From: Streptomyces griseoruber | GTDB lineage: Bacteria; Actinomycetota; Actinomycetes; Streptomycetales; Streptomycetaceae | NCBI RefSeq assembly: GCF_001514205.1 | Contig: NZ_KQ948777.1 | Coordinates: 222,812 to 286,811, forward strand | Direction: 5' to 3' | DNA: 64,000 nt | Shown here: positions 44,977-54,480 of the stretch, in pieces | How positions within the stretch are numbered: position 1 is the stretch's first letter | Layout: each line of letters starts with the position of its first letter | Notes under the pieces: generated by a model | What the model was told of the DNA's origin: nothing | Databases searched by the model: none | The model's input: only the letters and a program-made list of their open reading frames with translations | Position numbers and translations under genes: made by a program

Positions 44977-46671
44977 TTGCATCACCACAGCGACGACCCC
45001 TGGCGGGTCAGAGTGGACGACGAGCGTGGAGATCCGCGAGGGGCCGGGGTGCTGCTCGACGATCTGCACGTCCTGACCTGTGCGCATGTCGTCCAACTCG
45101 CCGGTGCGCAGCCACAGGGCCCCGCGGACGGGGTGCGGATCAGGAGCATGGCGTGCGGTCCGGAGTGGACACGAACCGCGCGGGTGGTCCCGGGAACATG
45201 GGTGTACGAACCCGGCACGCTGCGCGGCGACGTGGCACTGCTCGCCCTCGACGCCCCCGTCGACTGCGGGACCAGGACCGCCCTGTGGAAGGCCCCCATC
45301 TCCGGCGGCAGGGTGCGGATCTACGGCTTCCCGGCGGCCGAGCCGTACGGCATCTGGACGGAGGCGGAGCTGGCGGGATCCGGCGGACGGCGGGGGGAAT
45401 GGGGGCAGCTCAGGCGGATCCGCACCGGCGACCCGTGGGTCGAGCCGGGCTATTCCGGCGCCGGAGCGGTGGCGTTGGACGGCGAGCACCGGGGGAGGGT
45501 CATCGGCGTCGTGGTGGCCGAGCACGTCAACGGCGACTCCAGGGCGGCCTGGATCCTGCCGACCGAGACACTGCTGACGTACCTGCCGGACATCACCGGG
45601 TTCACCGAAGGCCACCGCGCCGACGAACTGGGGCCCTCCGGCGCCGAGTTGCCCACGGACGTGCTGGGCGACCCGCTGCGGCTCGCCCTCACCCAGGAAC
45701 TCACCCGGCTGCTCGACAGCGACTGGTCCGGCACCGTCGTCGTCGGCACGGACGCCTCGGTCGGCGCGGGCTCCTCCTGGCTGGTGCGCCTCGTGCGCAC
45801 CGCCGACCCCGCTGCCCGGGCCACCGTGTCCGACGCCGAGCTGACCGGCGCACCCCGGGACACCGTCCTCGGCCTCGGCTCCATCGACGCGGCCTACGAC
45901 GCCTGCGGCCGGTCCGTCGCCGAGGTCCGCGACTATCTGCTGGGCCGGTTCGGGCTCCGCGCCGACAACGACCGTGAGGCGGTGCGACAGCTCGTGCGCC
46001 GCCGCCCGCCCGCCTGTCTGGTGGTCGGCCGCATCGACCGGGCCGAAGATCCCGACGCACTCCTGCGGGACCTGCTCGGACCGCTCGCCCGCCGCGCCCG
46101 CGCGCGGGGCCTGCGCCTCGTCCTCGGTTTCGAGGACCGGCCCCCCGCCGGTCTCGTCCACGACGTGTCCCTCGACCCCGCGCCGATCGGCGGATCCGCC
46201 GTCAGACGCGTGACCTCGGCGGAGGTCCAGACGGCCGTCGGGCAGCTCGCCGCCGAGGAGGACGCGGCGGCCCTGCTGCGCACCCGCTGGGGCGAGAAGT
46301 TCTTCGCCGCCCCCCGCCTGCCGCACAGCGTCGCCCCCCGCCTGCGGGTCCGGCTGGCCGTGGCCCGGACCACCGAGCCCCACCCCGAACTCGCCGCGGT
46401 CCACGACCGCGCCCTCGAGGCCCGCGCCGAGGTCGCCAGGTTCGACCGGGCCCTGCGGCGGCTCGTCGAGACCCATGCGGACCTGAGCGCGGCCCTGGAA
46501 CTGCACCGGGTCCGCGCCGCACGGTTCTTCGGCGACGAGGACCGCCGGCTCGCCGAGCTGCACGCCCCCGCCGCCCGTGCGCTCCAGACCGTGCCGATCG
46601 ACCTCACCGCCGCCCGCACGCTGGTCAGGCAGTACACCGACGAGGTCGACCGCAGGATCGAAGAAGGGTGA
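44977..46671 (+). CDS. Trypsin-like serine protease fused to a degenerate P-loop/helical region
   Basis: A 564-residue protein from TTG 44977. Residues 1-215 are a trypsin-like domain with a full triad: H37 in LTCAHVV, D85 in LRGDVALLAL and S160 in EPGYSGAGAV. No signal peptide is present, so it acts in the cytoplasm. Residues about 235-420 look like an ATPase domain that has lost Walker A (VVVGTDASVGAGSSWLVRL) but keeps a strand like ACLVVGRIDRAED. The C-terminal 150 residues are helical. Proteases of this build occur in bacterial conflict and signalling operons. It lies in a tight run with the PknG-like kinase gene. Confidence 0.8.
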   Translation: MHHHSDDPWRVRVDDERGDPRGAGVLLDDLHVLTCAHVVQLAGAQPQGPADGVRIRSMACGPEWTRTARVVPGTWVYEPGTLRGDVALLALDAPVDCGTRTALWKAPISGGRVRIYGFPAAEPYGIWTEAELAGSGGRRGEWGQLRRIRTGDPWVEPGYSGAGAVALDGEHRGRVIGVVVAEHVNGDSRAAWILPTETLLTYLPDITGFTEGHRADELGPSGAELPTDVLGDPLRLALTQELTRLLDSDWSGTVVVGTDASVGAGSSWLVRLVRTADPAARATVSDAELTGAPRDTVLGLGSIDAAYDACGRSVAEVRDYLLGRFGLRADNDREAVRQLVRRRPPACLVVGRIDRAEDPDALLRDLLGPLARRARARGLRLVLGFEDRPPAGLVHDVSLDPAPIGGSAVRRVTSAEVQTAVGQLAAEEDAAALLRTRWGEKFFAAPRLPHSVAPRLRVRLAVARTTEPHPELAAVHDRALEARAEVARFDRALRRLVETHADLSAALELHRVRAARFFGDEDRRLAELHAPAARALQTVPIDLTAARTLVRQYTDEVDRRIEEG

Positions 46672-46675
46672 CGCC

Positions 46676-48805
46676 GTGCCGCTGTGCAACCGCCCCGACT
46701 GCGGCCGGGGCGAGATCGACGAGGACGGATTCTGCCCGGAGTGCGACCGCCGGCCCCTCCGGCGAAGACGCCCCGTGCCCCGGGCATCCGCGGCCGGCCC
46801 CGCGCACGGGGTCAGCGTCGGCGTGGCACAGGTGCGCCCCGACCCCTGGTACGGCCTCGGCCTGATCGACGCCGACCACGCCCCCGAACCCCCGGACGAA
46901 CGGCCCGCCCCGGCGGGCCCCGTCGCCGAGGAGCACCGCTTCTGCCTGAACCCGGTGTGCGCACGCCCCGTCGGCCGCGGCCACGACGGCGAGCCGGGCC
47001 GGACCGCCGGATTCTGCGCCCGCTGCGGCACCCGCTTCGACTTCGCCCAGCTCCAGGGCCTCACCATCGCCGGACGCTACGACGTCGAGCGCCTCCTCGA
47101 CTCGGGGGCGTACGGGACGGCGTACCTCGTCCACGACCGCAACCTCGAGACCCGGGTGGTCCTCAAGGCCCTGCACCGATCGGTGGCCAGGACGGCCCGG
47201 CACGAGCGGGACGTCCTGGTCGGGCTCCGGCACGACAGCATCGTCCGCATCCTCGGCTACGAACCCGAAGGCCCGCACCTCGTCCTCGAGTACGTCCCCG
47301 GTGCCCCCCTCTGCGCCCGGGAGGACGACCGGCTGGAGACCCTCCTCGGGCACGGCCTGCGCATCCTCCAGGCCCTCGACTACCTCCACGCCAGGGGCCT
47401 GCTGCACTGCGACGTCAAACCCCTGAACATCATCCGGTTCAGGGAGGAGGGATCCGCGGGCTCCGCCCGGCCCCTCGACCGGGTACGCCTCATCGACTTC
47501 GGCGCGGTGCGCTCCCAGGAGGAAGCCGGTCCGGTCGTCGCCTACACCAAGGCGTACGCGCCCCCGGAGGGCGATCCGGAACACCTCGGGCCGACCCCCG
47601 GCTTCGACCTGTACGGACTCGGCCGGACGCTGGAAGAGGTGTGCGGCCCTTACGGGACCGAGCGGGCCGCCCCCGGTGTCGACTCGCTCATGCTGCTGAT
47701 CGAACGCGCCACGGACACCGCGGTGCCCCAGCGGCGATTCGTCTCGGCTCGGCAGTTCGGCGAACAGCTCAGCGGAGTGGTCCGGCAGATCGTGGCGGCC
47801 CCTCCCACCGCTCGCCAGGTGGCCCGTCCCTCGGCGCTGTTCGGCCCGATGACCGAGCCGCTGCACGGCGGGCTGGGAGCGGCACGGCCGCTCGGCCACT
47901 GGGTCCGGGCGGCGGCCGGCGACACGTGGCCGACGATGCCCGCACCGTTCTCCTGCCCCGGCCCGCGCCACATCGCCGCCGCGCTCCCCACCCCGCTCTC
48001 CGACCCGGACGATCCGCGCGTCGGCGACCCGGCCGGCACCGCGCTGGCCGAGAGCAGGCTCGCCCTGCGCCGCGGCGACACGACACGGGCCGCCCGGGCC
48101 CTCGCCCGCTCCGAACTGCCCGACTGGCACTGGCTGCACGCCTGGTACTCCGGTCTCCTCGCCCTGGCCCGCGAGGACGTGCCCCGAGCCGTCCGCCACT
48201 TCACCGAGGTGCGCCGGAGCCTGCCGGGCGAACTGATCCCGCAGCTCGCGCTCGGACTGTGCGCCGAGGTCCTCGACGACCGCGAGGTCGCCCGCTCCCA
48301 CTACGGCACGGTCTTCGACACCACCCCCGCGCTCGGCGCGGCGGGCTTCGGACTGGCCCGCGTGCACCTGCTCGCCGCACGGCGCGCGGAAGCGGTGGCC
48401 ACCGCCGAGCGGCTGACCCAGGAATTCCGCTACGAACGCGAGGCACGCGTCGCCGCCGTACGCCTGCTCATCACCGTCCCCGGCGCACCGCCCGTCCGCC
48501 GGCCGGAGGAGGGCGACCTCGCCCGGGCCCGCGCGGCGCTGGACGGACTCCACGCCGACGACGCCGTGACCGCCGCACTGCGCGCCGAGATCCAGTACGC
48601 CGCGTTCCTCGGCACCCACGACGGGCTGCCGCTGTCCGACGCGGTCCGGGAACTCGGCGCGCACGCCTCCACCGAGCAGGAGTACATGGCCCTGGTGGAC
48701 CTGGCGAACCGGCTGCGCCCGCTGCTGGAGTGGAGGTGGCCACGGCGGAGCGGCCGAACCGGTCATTCCCGTATCGGACCGAAGCCCGACACGCTACGCT
48801 CCTAG
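46676..48805 (+). CDS. pknG: PknG-like Ser/Thr kinase with two zinc ribbons and TPR domain
   Basis: A 709-residue cytoplasmic kinase. It has two rubredoxin-like zinc sites (C4, C9, C20, C23 and C90, C95, C114, C117) and a kinase domain from about 132 (SGAYGTAYLVHD, lysine in VVLKAL, LHCDVKPLNII, LIDFGAVRS). The C-terminal TPR region includes AVRHFTEVRRSLPGELIPQL and AAGFGLARVHLL, which align closely with mycobacterial PknG. PknG controls glutamate metabolism through Odh-inhibitor-type FHA proteins and is driven by the membrane pair GlnX-GlnH. A VWA protein gene, a membrane protein gene and a binding-protein gene follow, giving the same logic here. GTG 46676 was chosen because the first zinc ribbon starts at once. 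Confidence 0.88.
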   Translation: MPLCNRPDCGRGEIDEDGFCPECDRRPLRRRRPVPRASAAGPAHGVSVGVAQVRPDPWYGLGLIDADHAPEPPDERPAPAGPVAEEHRFCLNPVCARPVGRGHDGEPGRTAGFCARCGTRFDFAQLQGLTIAGRYDVERLLDSGAYGTAYLVHDRNLETRVVLKALHRSVARTARHERDVLVGLRHDSIVRILGYEPEGPHLVLEYVPGAPLCAREDDRLETLLGHGLRILQALDYLHARGLLHCDVKPLNIIRFREEGSAGSARPLDRVRLIDFGAVRSQEEAGPVVAYTKAYAPPEGDPEHLGPTPGFDLYGLGRTLEEVCGPYGTERAAPGVDSLMLLIERATDTAVPQRRFVSARQFGEQLSGVVRQIVAAPPTARQVARPSALFGPMTEPLHGGLGAARPLGHWVRAAAGDTWPTMPAPFSCPGPRHIAAALPTPLSDPDDPRVGDPAGTALAESRLALRRGDTTRAARALARSELPDWHWLHAWYSGLLALAREDVPRAVRHFTEVRRSLPGELIPQLALGLCAEVLDDREVARSHYGTVFDTTPALGAAGFGLARVHLLAARRAEAVATAERLTQEFRYEREARVAAVRLLITVPGAPPVRRPEEGDLARARAALDGLHADDAVTAALRAEIQYAAFLGTHDGLPLSDAVRELGAHASTEQEYMALVDLANRLRPLLEWRWPRRSGRTGHSRIGPKPDTLRS

Positions 48806-48848
48806 TCCGCCACGCAGAGGACACACTGGGGACACGGGACACGGTCGG

Positions 48849-50318
48849 GTGGTGCCGGTGGGGGACAGGCCGCACTTAACAGGGCTCAGCTTCGAGGTCG
48901 ACGTGGACGCTCCGTCCGATCTGGCCCACGACGAGACCCGCGCGGACGCGCTCGTCACCGTCCGGGCGCACCCCGCCGCCCAGCCGCCGCCCCGGACGCG
49001 GGCGGCCGAGATCCTCATCATGGACAAGTCGCTGTCCATGGCGGGCCGCGGCAAGCTGGACGAGGCGAAACGCGCGATGTGCGCCGCCGTCGACACCCTG
49101 CGCGACGGGACCCTCCTCGGGATCGTCGCGGGCAACCACCAGGCCGACGTGGTCTACCCGGCCACCGGCGGCCTCGCCACCGTCGACGCCGCGGCCAGAC
49201 AGGAGGCCAAGAGCCGGATCGCCGGCCAACTGGCCGAGGGCGGAACGGCGATCGGGCAGTGGCTGGCCTGCGCCGACCGGCTCTTCACCGCGGTGACCGC
49301 CCCCGGCACCGTGCGCCACGCGGTGCTCTACACGGACGGCAAGGACGAGCACGAGACGCCCGAGCAGCTCGACGGCGTGCTCCGGGCGTGCACCGACCGC
49401 TTCGTGTGCGACGCGCGAGGCCTCGGCGAGGACTGGAACTACGCCGAACTCCTGCGGATCACCCAGGCCCTGCACGGCAGTGCCGAGGCGGTCGTCACCG
49501 TCTCCGACCTCACCGAGGACTTCACCCGCATCATGCGGCAGGCCCAGCGCATCGTCGTGGCCCGGGTCTACCTCGGCCTGCGCCTCAACCACCGGTTCCG
49601 GCTGGGCTTCGTACGCCAGACCCGTCCCGTGGAGGCGGAACTGACCGCCCGCCCGCACCAGGACGGCACCCTGCACGTCCCGCTCGGCGCCTGGCCGCCG
49701 GAGACCCGCCAGTACCAGGTGTCGCTGCGCTTCGACCCCGAGACGCTGACCGTCGACGAGGACCTGCGCGCCGCCCGGCTCACGCTGTACGCCGAACAGC
49801 CCGACGGAACCCGCGCGCCCTGCTCGGAGCCCCGTGCCATGGTCGTACGGCGGCGGTCGACACCCGGGTTCGGGATCCCGCCGTCGGCCGACCTCACCCG
49901 GGTCGAGAACGAGTACGAACTGGGCATGGCGATGCGGGCGTGCGCCGACGCCCAGCAGCGGGGCGACTTCGCCCGCGCGGACCGGGAGCTGCACCTCGCC
50001 CTGGGACTCGCCGAGGACCTCCGGGACACCGTGCGTCTGCGGCTGCTGCGCTCGGTGGCGCTCACCGGCCCGGACGGCCGGCCGCGGGTGCGCCGCGACG
50101 CCTCGCGCGGAGAGATGCAGCGCCTCGGACTCCGGTCGACCAGGACCACGGTCCCGCCGCTCGACGCGGCCGACCTCCCGCCCGCCGAGGGCACGGCCCC
50201 GCGCGGCTGCCCGCGGTGCGGTGCGACGACGGCGGCCCGCGGCGCGAGGTTCTGCGAGGAGTGCGGCGGCCTCTTCGACGAAGCGGCGACGGGCGGTACG
50301 TCGGTGGACGCCTCGTGA
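48849..50318 (+). CDS. VWA-domain protein with C-terminal zinc ribbon
   Basis: A 489-residue protein. The von Willebrand A domain (about residues 50-235) keeps the metal site: D59-x-S61-x-S63 in LIMDKSLSM, a Thr in EGGTAIGQWL and YTDGKDEHE. A beta-rich region and a helical segment (ELGMAMRACADAQQRGDFARAD) follow. The end is a four-cysteine zinc ribbon (CPRCGATT and FCEECGGLF), like those of the adjacent kinase. Likely an adaptor that joins kinase and membrane parts. Start at GTG 48849 is uncertain; GTG 48858 is possible. Its stop overlaps the next start (GTGA). Confidence 0.85.
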   Translation: MVPVGDRPHLTGLSFEVDVDAPSDLAHDETRADALVTVRAHPAAQPPPRTRAAEILIMDKSLSMAGRGKLDEAKRAMCAAVDTLRDGTLLGIVAGNHQADVVYPATGGLATVDAAARQEAKSRIAGQLAEGGTAIGQWLACADRLFTAVTAPGTVRHAVLYTDGKDEHETPEQLDGVLRACTDRFVCDARGLGEDWNYAELLRITQALHGSAEAVVTVSDLTEDFTRIMRQAQRIVVARVYLGLRLNHRFRLGFVRQTRPVEAELTARPHQDGTLHVPLGAWPPETRQYQVSLRFDPETLTVDEDLRAARLTLYAEQPDGTRAPCSEPRAMVVRRRSTPGFGIPPSADLTRVENEYELGMAMRACADAQQRGDFARADRELHLALGLAEDLRDTVRLRLLRSVALTGPDGRPRVRRDASRGEMQRLGLRSTRTTVPPLDAADLPPAEGTAPRGCPRCGATTAARGARFCEECGGLFDEAATGGTSVDAS

Positions 50319-51277
50319 GCGCGTCGGCCGCCGCCCCCCGCAGATCCCTGCGGGGGACGGCGACCCGCTGGAGAACCCGCGTCCGGGCCGTCCATCCGGT
50401 GCGATGGCTGCGGTGGTTCCGAGCCGGCGTGATCGCCATGGTGCTGGCCACGGCACTGATGTTCCTGCTGGTCTCGACGCGGGCCGAGGACCAGCTGGCC
50501 GCAGCGCGGCGCACCGGCGACGCGGTCGCGGACATCGCCCGGGCCCGCCGGACGGCCGTCGCCGCCGACGAGGCGCTCGCGAAGGCCGCCGGCACCGGGC
50601 AGGTCACCCTGATCGGGACGGGCACGGAGTTCGCCAACGACACCGCGCGGGTCAACTCCCTCGTCACCTCGGCCGCCGAGGGCAACGCGGCCGGCAGCCG
50701 GGGCCAGGCCCAGTTCCAGTTCGTCCAGGGGCAGTTGACGACATGTGTGCAGCTCGCCAACACGGCGGTGCGCGACTACGCCCGCAGCGGCCGGGCCGGT
50801 CTGGCCGCCGCCCGCCAGGCGCTCACCGCCCCCCGCGCGAAGGAGCCGGAGACCGGCGCGCCCATCCCCGGCACGGGCGGCCTCACGGCCTCGCTCACCG
50901 ACCTGGAGGAGATGCAGCGCCAGGCCCTCGACGTCCAGCGCCGGTCCTCCTGGCTCGACCCCGCCCATGTCTGGTCCCTGCTCGTCGGACCGGCGGTCGC
51001 CATGCTGCTGTGCGTCCTCGCGACCGGCCGGGTGATCGCCCGACACTTCCGCCGGCACGTCGGCCCGTCGCTGCTCGTCGCGCTGCCGGCCACCGCGGGG
51101 GTCGGGATCACCACGAGCCTGCTGTGCCGGCACGACGCCCAGGCGCTCGGTCGCGAGCCCCTGGTCGGACACTGGGCGACGACGGCCCTCGCCCTGGGCC
51201 TGCTCGCTGCCGCCGGGGTCCTCGCCCACCTGGGCTACCGGCCCCGCCTCGCCGAGTACCGGTTCCCGCGGTCATGA
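50315..51277 (+). CDS. Membrane sensor protein, GlnX-like topology
   Basis: A 320-residue protein from GTG 50315. A first membrane helix (about residues 36-55, VIAMVLATALMFLLV) is followed by a 165-residue extracytoplasmic helical domain (QLAAARRTGDAVADIARARR, QFQFVQGQLTTCVQLANTAVRD). Three more helices are near 226-248, 255-275 and 288-310. The outer domain resembles the four-helix sensor loops of chemoreceptors and of mycobacterial GlnX, which reads a binding protein and signals to PknG. It overlaps both neighbours by four bases, so it is made in step with the VWA protein and the lipoprotein. Confidence 0.8.
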   Translation: MSASAAAPRRSLRGTATRWRTRVRAVHPVRWLRWFRAGVIAMVLATALMFLLVSTRAEDQLAAARRTGDAVADIARARRTAVAADEALAKAAGTGQVTLIGTGTEFANDTARVNSLVTSAAEGNAAGSRGQAQFQFVQGQLTTCVQLANTAVRDYARSGRAGLAAARQALTAPRAKEPETGAPIPGTGGLTASLTDLEEMQRQALDVQRRSSWLDPAHVWSLLVGPAVAMLLCVLATGRVIARHFRRHVGPSLLVALPATAGVGITTSLLCRHDAQALGREPLVGHWATTALALGLLAAAGVLAHLGYRPRLAEYRFPRS

Positions 51278-52503
51278 CCACGCTGACGTCCCGGATCACG
51301 CGCTGTGTCCTCGTCATCGGTCTGCTGCTCGCCGCGGCCGGCTGCGGCGGGGGCCCGGGCCACGGCAGGGTGACGATCATGATTCCCTGGTCCGGCAACG
51401 AGTTCACGGCGTTCTACTCGGTCGTCGAGTCCTTCGAGGACGACACCGGCATCCAGGTGGACGTCCAGGTCACCCGGGCCCTGACCCAGCAGCTGGACGC
51501 CGCGGTGGCGGCCGGGGCGCCGCCCGATCTCGCCATGCTCCCGAGCGTCGGAGCCATCCACCGATACGCGGACGGGGAACGGGAGGAGGACCGGGAGCTG
51601 CAACCGCTGCACGTACCCACGAGTACCTATCTGGAGCCGTTCCGCGGGCTGGCCGAGGTGCGGGGCGGGGTCTACGCGGTGCCGGCCAAAGTGGACGTCA
51701 AGAGTCTCGTCTGGTTCGACCCGGCGGTCACGGAGCGGCCGTCACCGGCGGTGCTGCGGACGTCCGGGACATGGTGCCTCGGGCTGGAGTCCGGCCCCAC
51801 CTCCGGCTGGCCGGGCGCCGACTGGATCGCCGACCTGGTGCTCGCCCAGGGCAACGGCGACGCCTACACCCGGTGGCTCACGGGCCGGCTGCGCTGGAAC
51901 TCGGCCCCGGTCAAGGAGGCCTGGACCACCTGGCGGCACCTCGTCGGGACCGCTGCCGAGTCCGCGGCCGTCCGCAACTTCGCCGCGGCGGCCGCCGGAA
52001 TGACCACGGAGCCCCGCACCTGCTCCCTCACCCACGGCGCGCTGTCCGCCATGGGCTTCAAGAAGGGGCAGAGCTACGACTACACCACGTACTCCTCGAC
52101 CCGTCGGCTGGAGGTCTCGGCGGACTTCGTCGGCATGTTCACCGACGACAACCCGAGCGCCGAGACGTTCATCGCCTACCTCGCGGGGACCAAGGCCCAG
52201 CAGGCCTGGGTGAACCAGGGGGAGGGGGCCGCGTTCTCCGCCGACAGCCGGGTCACCTACGGCGACGCCGTGCAGCGGCGGATAGCCGAGCTGCTGCGGC
52301 CCGGCTCCGGCCACACGCTGTGCTTCGGCGCCGCCGACGCGATGACCCCGGACGTGTCGGCCGCCTTCTACCGGGCCGTCCTCGACTACGCGACCGACGC
52401 GACGACGGATCCCACCCCTGTCCTGGACGCGCTCGACGAGGTCCAGAAGAAGCTCGGCGGTTCACCCGTCCCCTCCGGCAAGCTCTGCGCCGGCCCGGAC
52501 TGA
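51274..52503 (+). CDS. Solute-binding lipoprotein without a transporter
   Basis: A 409-residue extracellular binding protein. The signal peptide ends in LLAAAGC with the lipidated Cys at residue 24. The mature part reads VTIMIPWSGNEFTAFYSVVE, FEDDTGIQVDVQVTR and PPDLAMLPSVGAI, like family 1 (MalE-type) binding proteins. No permease or ATPase gene is near, so it probably senses rather than imports. Its position after the membrane sensor gene mirrors GlnH beside GlnX, though GlnH belongs to a different, smaller binding-protein class. The ligand is unknown. Confidence 0.85.
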   Translation: MTTLTSRITRCVLVIGLLLAAAGCGGGPGHGRVTIMIPWSGNEFTAFYSVVESFEDDTGIQVDVQVTRALTQQLDAAVAAGAPPDLAMLPSVGAIHRYADGEREEDRELQPLHVPTSTYLEPFRGLAEVRGGVYAVPAKVDVKSLVWFDPAVTERPSPAVLRTSGTWCLGLESGPTSGWPGADWIADLVLAQGNGDAYTRWLTGRLRWNSAPVKEAWTTWRHLVGTAAESAAVRNFAAAAAGMTTEPRTCSLTHGALSAMGFKKGQSYDYTTYSSTRRLEVSADFVGMFTDDNPSAETFIAYLAGTKAQQAWVNQGEGAAFSADSRVTYGDAVQRRIAELLRPGSGHTLCFGAADAMTPDVSAAFYRAVLDYATDATTDPTPVLDALDEVQKKLGGSPVPSGKLCAGPD

Positions 52504-52664
52504 CGCCGGTCGCGGGCCGGGCTCGGACCGCCCGCGGGTGACGGAGCCGGGCCGGCGGGTCGTCGAGGGTGACCGGACCGGTGAACTGCTCACGGTCGTG
52601 GACCGAGGCCGGCTCGTCGCGCGGAAGGGGCGAGGGACGGGTTCCCGGTGCCCGCGGAACGCGT

Positions 52665-52958
52665 TCAGCTCGCGCCCCTCCCGTACCGCGCGACGATCCG
52701 TTCGGCGCCCCGCTCGGCCAGGGCGCGTCGCCGGCCCCAGCGCGAGCGTCGTACGACGGTGCGCGTCCGGGGAGCGGACGGCGGAGCGGCGAGGTCGGCG
52801 AGACGGCCGGCGGCGCGTGACAGTTCCGCCTGGAGCCGTCGGCGCCGCCCGGACGTACCGGCCCGCAGCACCGCGGCGTAGAGCCCCTCGACCTCGGCCA
52901 TCGCGGCCCCCAGCCGGAGGTCGGCCTCACGCACCCGCCGCATGTCCCCGCGCCGCAT
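52665..52958 (-). CDS. Small basic helical protein, unknown
   Basis: A 97-residue protein, Arg- and Ala-rich, probably all-helical (EADLRLGAAMAEVEGLYAAV, AELSRAAGRLADLAAP). Third codon positions are strongly G/C and GGAGGAGGGG lies 5 bp before ATG 52956-52958, which supports a real gene. I recognise no family. Confidence 0.6.
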   Translation of the reverse strand: MRRGDMRRVREADLRLGAAMAEVEGLYAAVLRAGTSGRRRRLQAELSRAAGRLADLAAPPSAPRTRTVVRRSRWGRRRALAERGAERIVARYGRGAS

Positions 52959-53075
52959 GAACGCCCCTCCTCCCCGATGGCGGGGCCCGGCCCCCGGTCA
53001 CTGAGATGTGCGCATCACCGCAAGCTTTCTACCCATCCGAGGCCCGGGCGTCCCACCGTCGTCCCCGACGCCCGG

Positions 53076-54167
53076 TCATCGTTGACGCAGTGTGCCGAAG
53101 GCCCTGAGGACGCGGACCGCCCCGTTCTTCAGGGCGGGGTGGCCGCGTACCACGTGGTGGGCGGCGCGCAGGGGCTCGTGCCGGAGCCAGTGGAGGGCCG
53201 CGGCGGGGCCCGCCGTCCTCAGGGCTCCTTCGTGGACCAGGAGATCTCCGGTCTTGAAGGAGTTCTTGTACGGGGCCTCGCCCCGGCCGAAGTCCACCAG
53301 CCGGATGCCGGACTCGGCGGCGGCCTCGATCATCCGCAGATAGAGGATGCGGCCCGGTGAGTACGTGGCGAGGGCCCGGTCGTACGAGGGGAACCAGCAG
53401 GAGAGGACCGTGCGCGAGCGCAGGCCGAAGTGGGCGGCGACGGGCCGGCCGGCGGCGTAGAGCACCGAGAGCGTGCCCGAGCAGTCCGCGGCGTCGGTCG
53501 CGGCGAGACCCTCCACCAGCCGGGCGATCCAGGGCTGGGCGAAGGGATCGCGCCGGCCGGTGCGGCGGTAGTGGGCGGACTTCCAGGCGACCAGGGTGCG
53601 CAGGGCCGCCTGGCTCCGGTCGTCGTGGACGAAGCGGACCGGCCCGATGTTCCGGGTCATCCGGCGCTCCTGGGCCCGTGCCGTCTTCAGGAAGCCACGG
53701 GCATGGGTGCGCAGATGGCGCTCGTAGTGCGCGAACCCGTCGGTGAGGTCGACGACCGGGGACGCGAACTGGCCCGTCGCGTACGGGAGGAAGAGATCCT
53801 GGCCGCTTTCGAGGTGGTTGAACTCCCAGGTGTTCAGGCCACAGGCCCGCATCAGGTGGTGCGGATCCAGGCGCAGGCCGGGGGCCAGGACGGCGCCCTG
53901 GCAGTCGGAGACGCCCAGGCCGACGGCCCTGCCGCAGCCCCAACGGCCCCTCTGGTACGGGAAGTAGCCGACCGTACGGCCGTTGCGGCGCAGGACCGCC
54001 ACCCGGGTGTCGTGCCGCACCCGGCCGACGGCCTGGCTGAACTGGGCACTCATGAACGGGTTGGTGGCGGTCGTGGTCGCGGCCCGCAGGTCGTTCCAGT
54101 GATCGAGGTCGGCGGCGGTCAGATCGCGGGGGTGCACGATGGAGATACGCGGAGCGGTGGTGGTCAT
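53076..54167 (-). CDS. GNAT-type acyltransferase (CelD/FemAB-like)
   Basis: A 363-residue protein. The N-terminal domain has HWNDLRAATTTATNPFMSAQF and VAVLRRNGRTVGYFPYQ. The C-terminal GNAT domain has GTLSVLYAAGRPVAAHFGLRSR, YSPGRILYLRMIEAAAESG and VDFGRGEAPYKNSFKTGD, the DFGRG...YK signature of the CelD/BcsL-like acetyltransferase group. These enzymes usually modify cell-surface polysaccharides. No glycan genes adjoin it. ATG 54165-54167 follows a GGAGACGCC stretch. Confidence 0.8.
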   Translation of the reverse strand: MTTTAPRISIVHPRDLTAADLDHWNDLRAATTTATNPFMSAQFSQAVGRVRHDTRVAVLRRNGRTVGYFPYQRGRWGCGRAVGLGVSDCQGAVLAPGLRLDPHHLMRACGLNTWEFNHLESGQDLFLPYATGQFASPVVDLTDGFAHYERHLRTHARGFLKTARAQERRMTRNIGPVRFVHDDRSQAALRTLVAWKSAHYRRTGRRDPFAQPWIARLVEGLAATDAADCSGTLSVLYAAGRPVAAHFGLRSRTVLSCWFPSYDRALATYSPGRILYLRMIEAAAESGIRLVDFGRGEAPYKNSFKTGDLLVHEGALRTAGPAAALHWLRHEPLRAAHHVVRGHPALKNGAVRVLRAFGTLRQR

Positions 54168-54480
54168 GGCGTCTCCATCGTCGATGAGACGCGCAGGCCA
54201 GGCGCCCGGAACAGGAAAACCGGCCCATGTGAACGTTCAGCCGAGGACTCACGGGGACGGGTGAACCGCCCCGGGGCGCCACGGTTCGGTCCGGGCCCTG
54301 TCCGTTGCCGGTGGCCCAGGACACGATCGGGGCGATCGTGTGTCCGGTGTGCCGAGTACGGTCCGGACACGCCGTGGGCGGGCCCGGGGAGCCCGCCGAG
54401 AACGCGCCGGCGACGAACCCGGCCGCCGCGCGGGCCCCGTGCGTCCGGTACCGCGCCGGCCGGGCCGGGATCCCCGCCGC
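54168..54480. other. Region without an intact gene
   Basis: About 310 bp between the GNAT gene start and the LacI remnant. It contains the presumed promoter of the GNAT gene. I saw no convincing reading frame, operator or repeat. Confidence 0.35.

Noticed and set aside
51274..52503. Ordinary ABC sugar importer
   Set aside because: No permease or ATPase gene adjoins the binding protein, and it overlaps a membrane sensor gene in a kinase operon.
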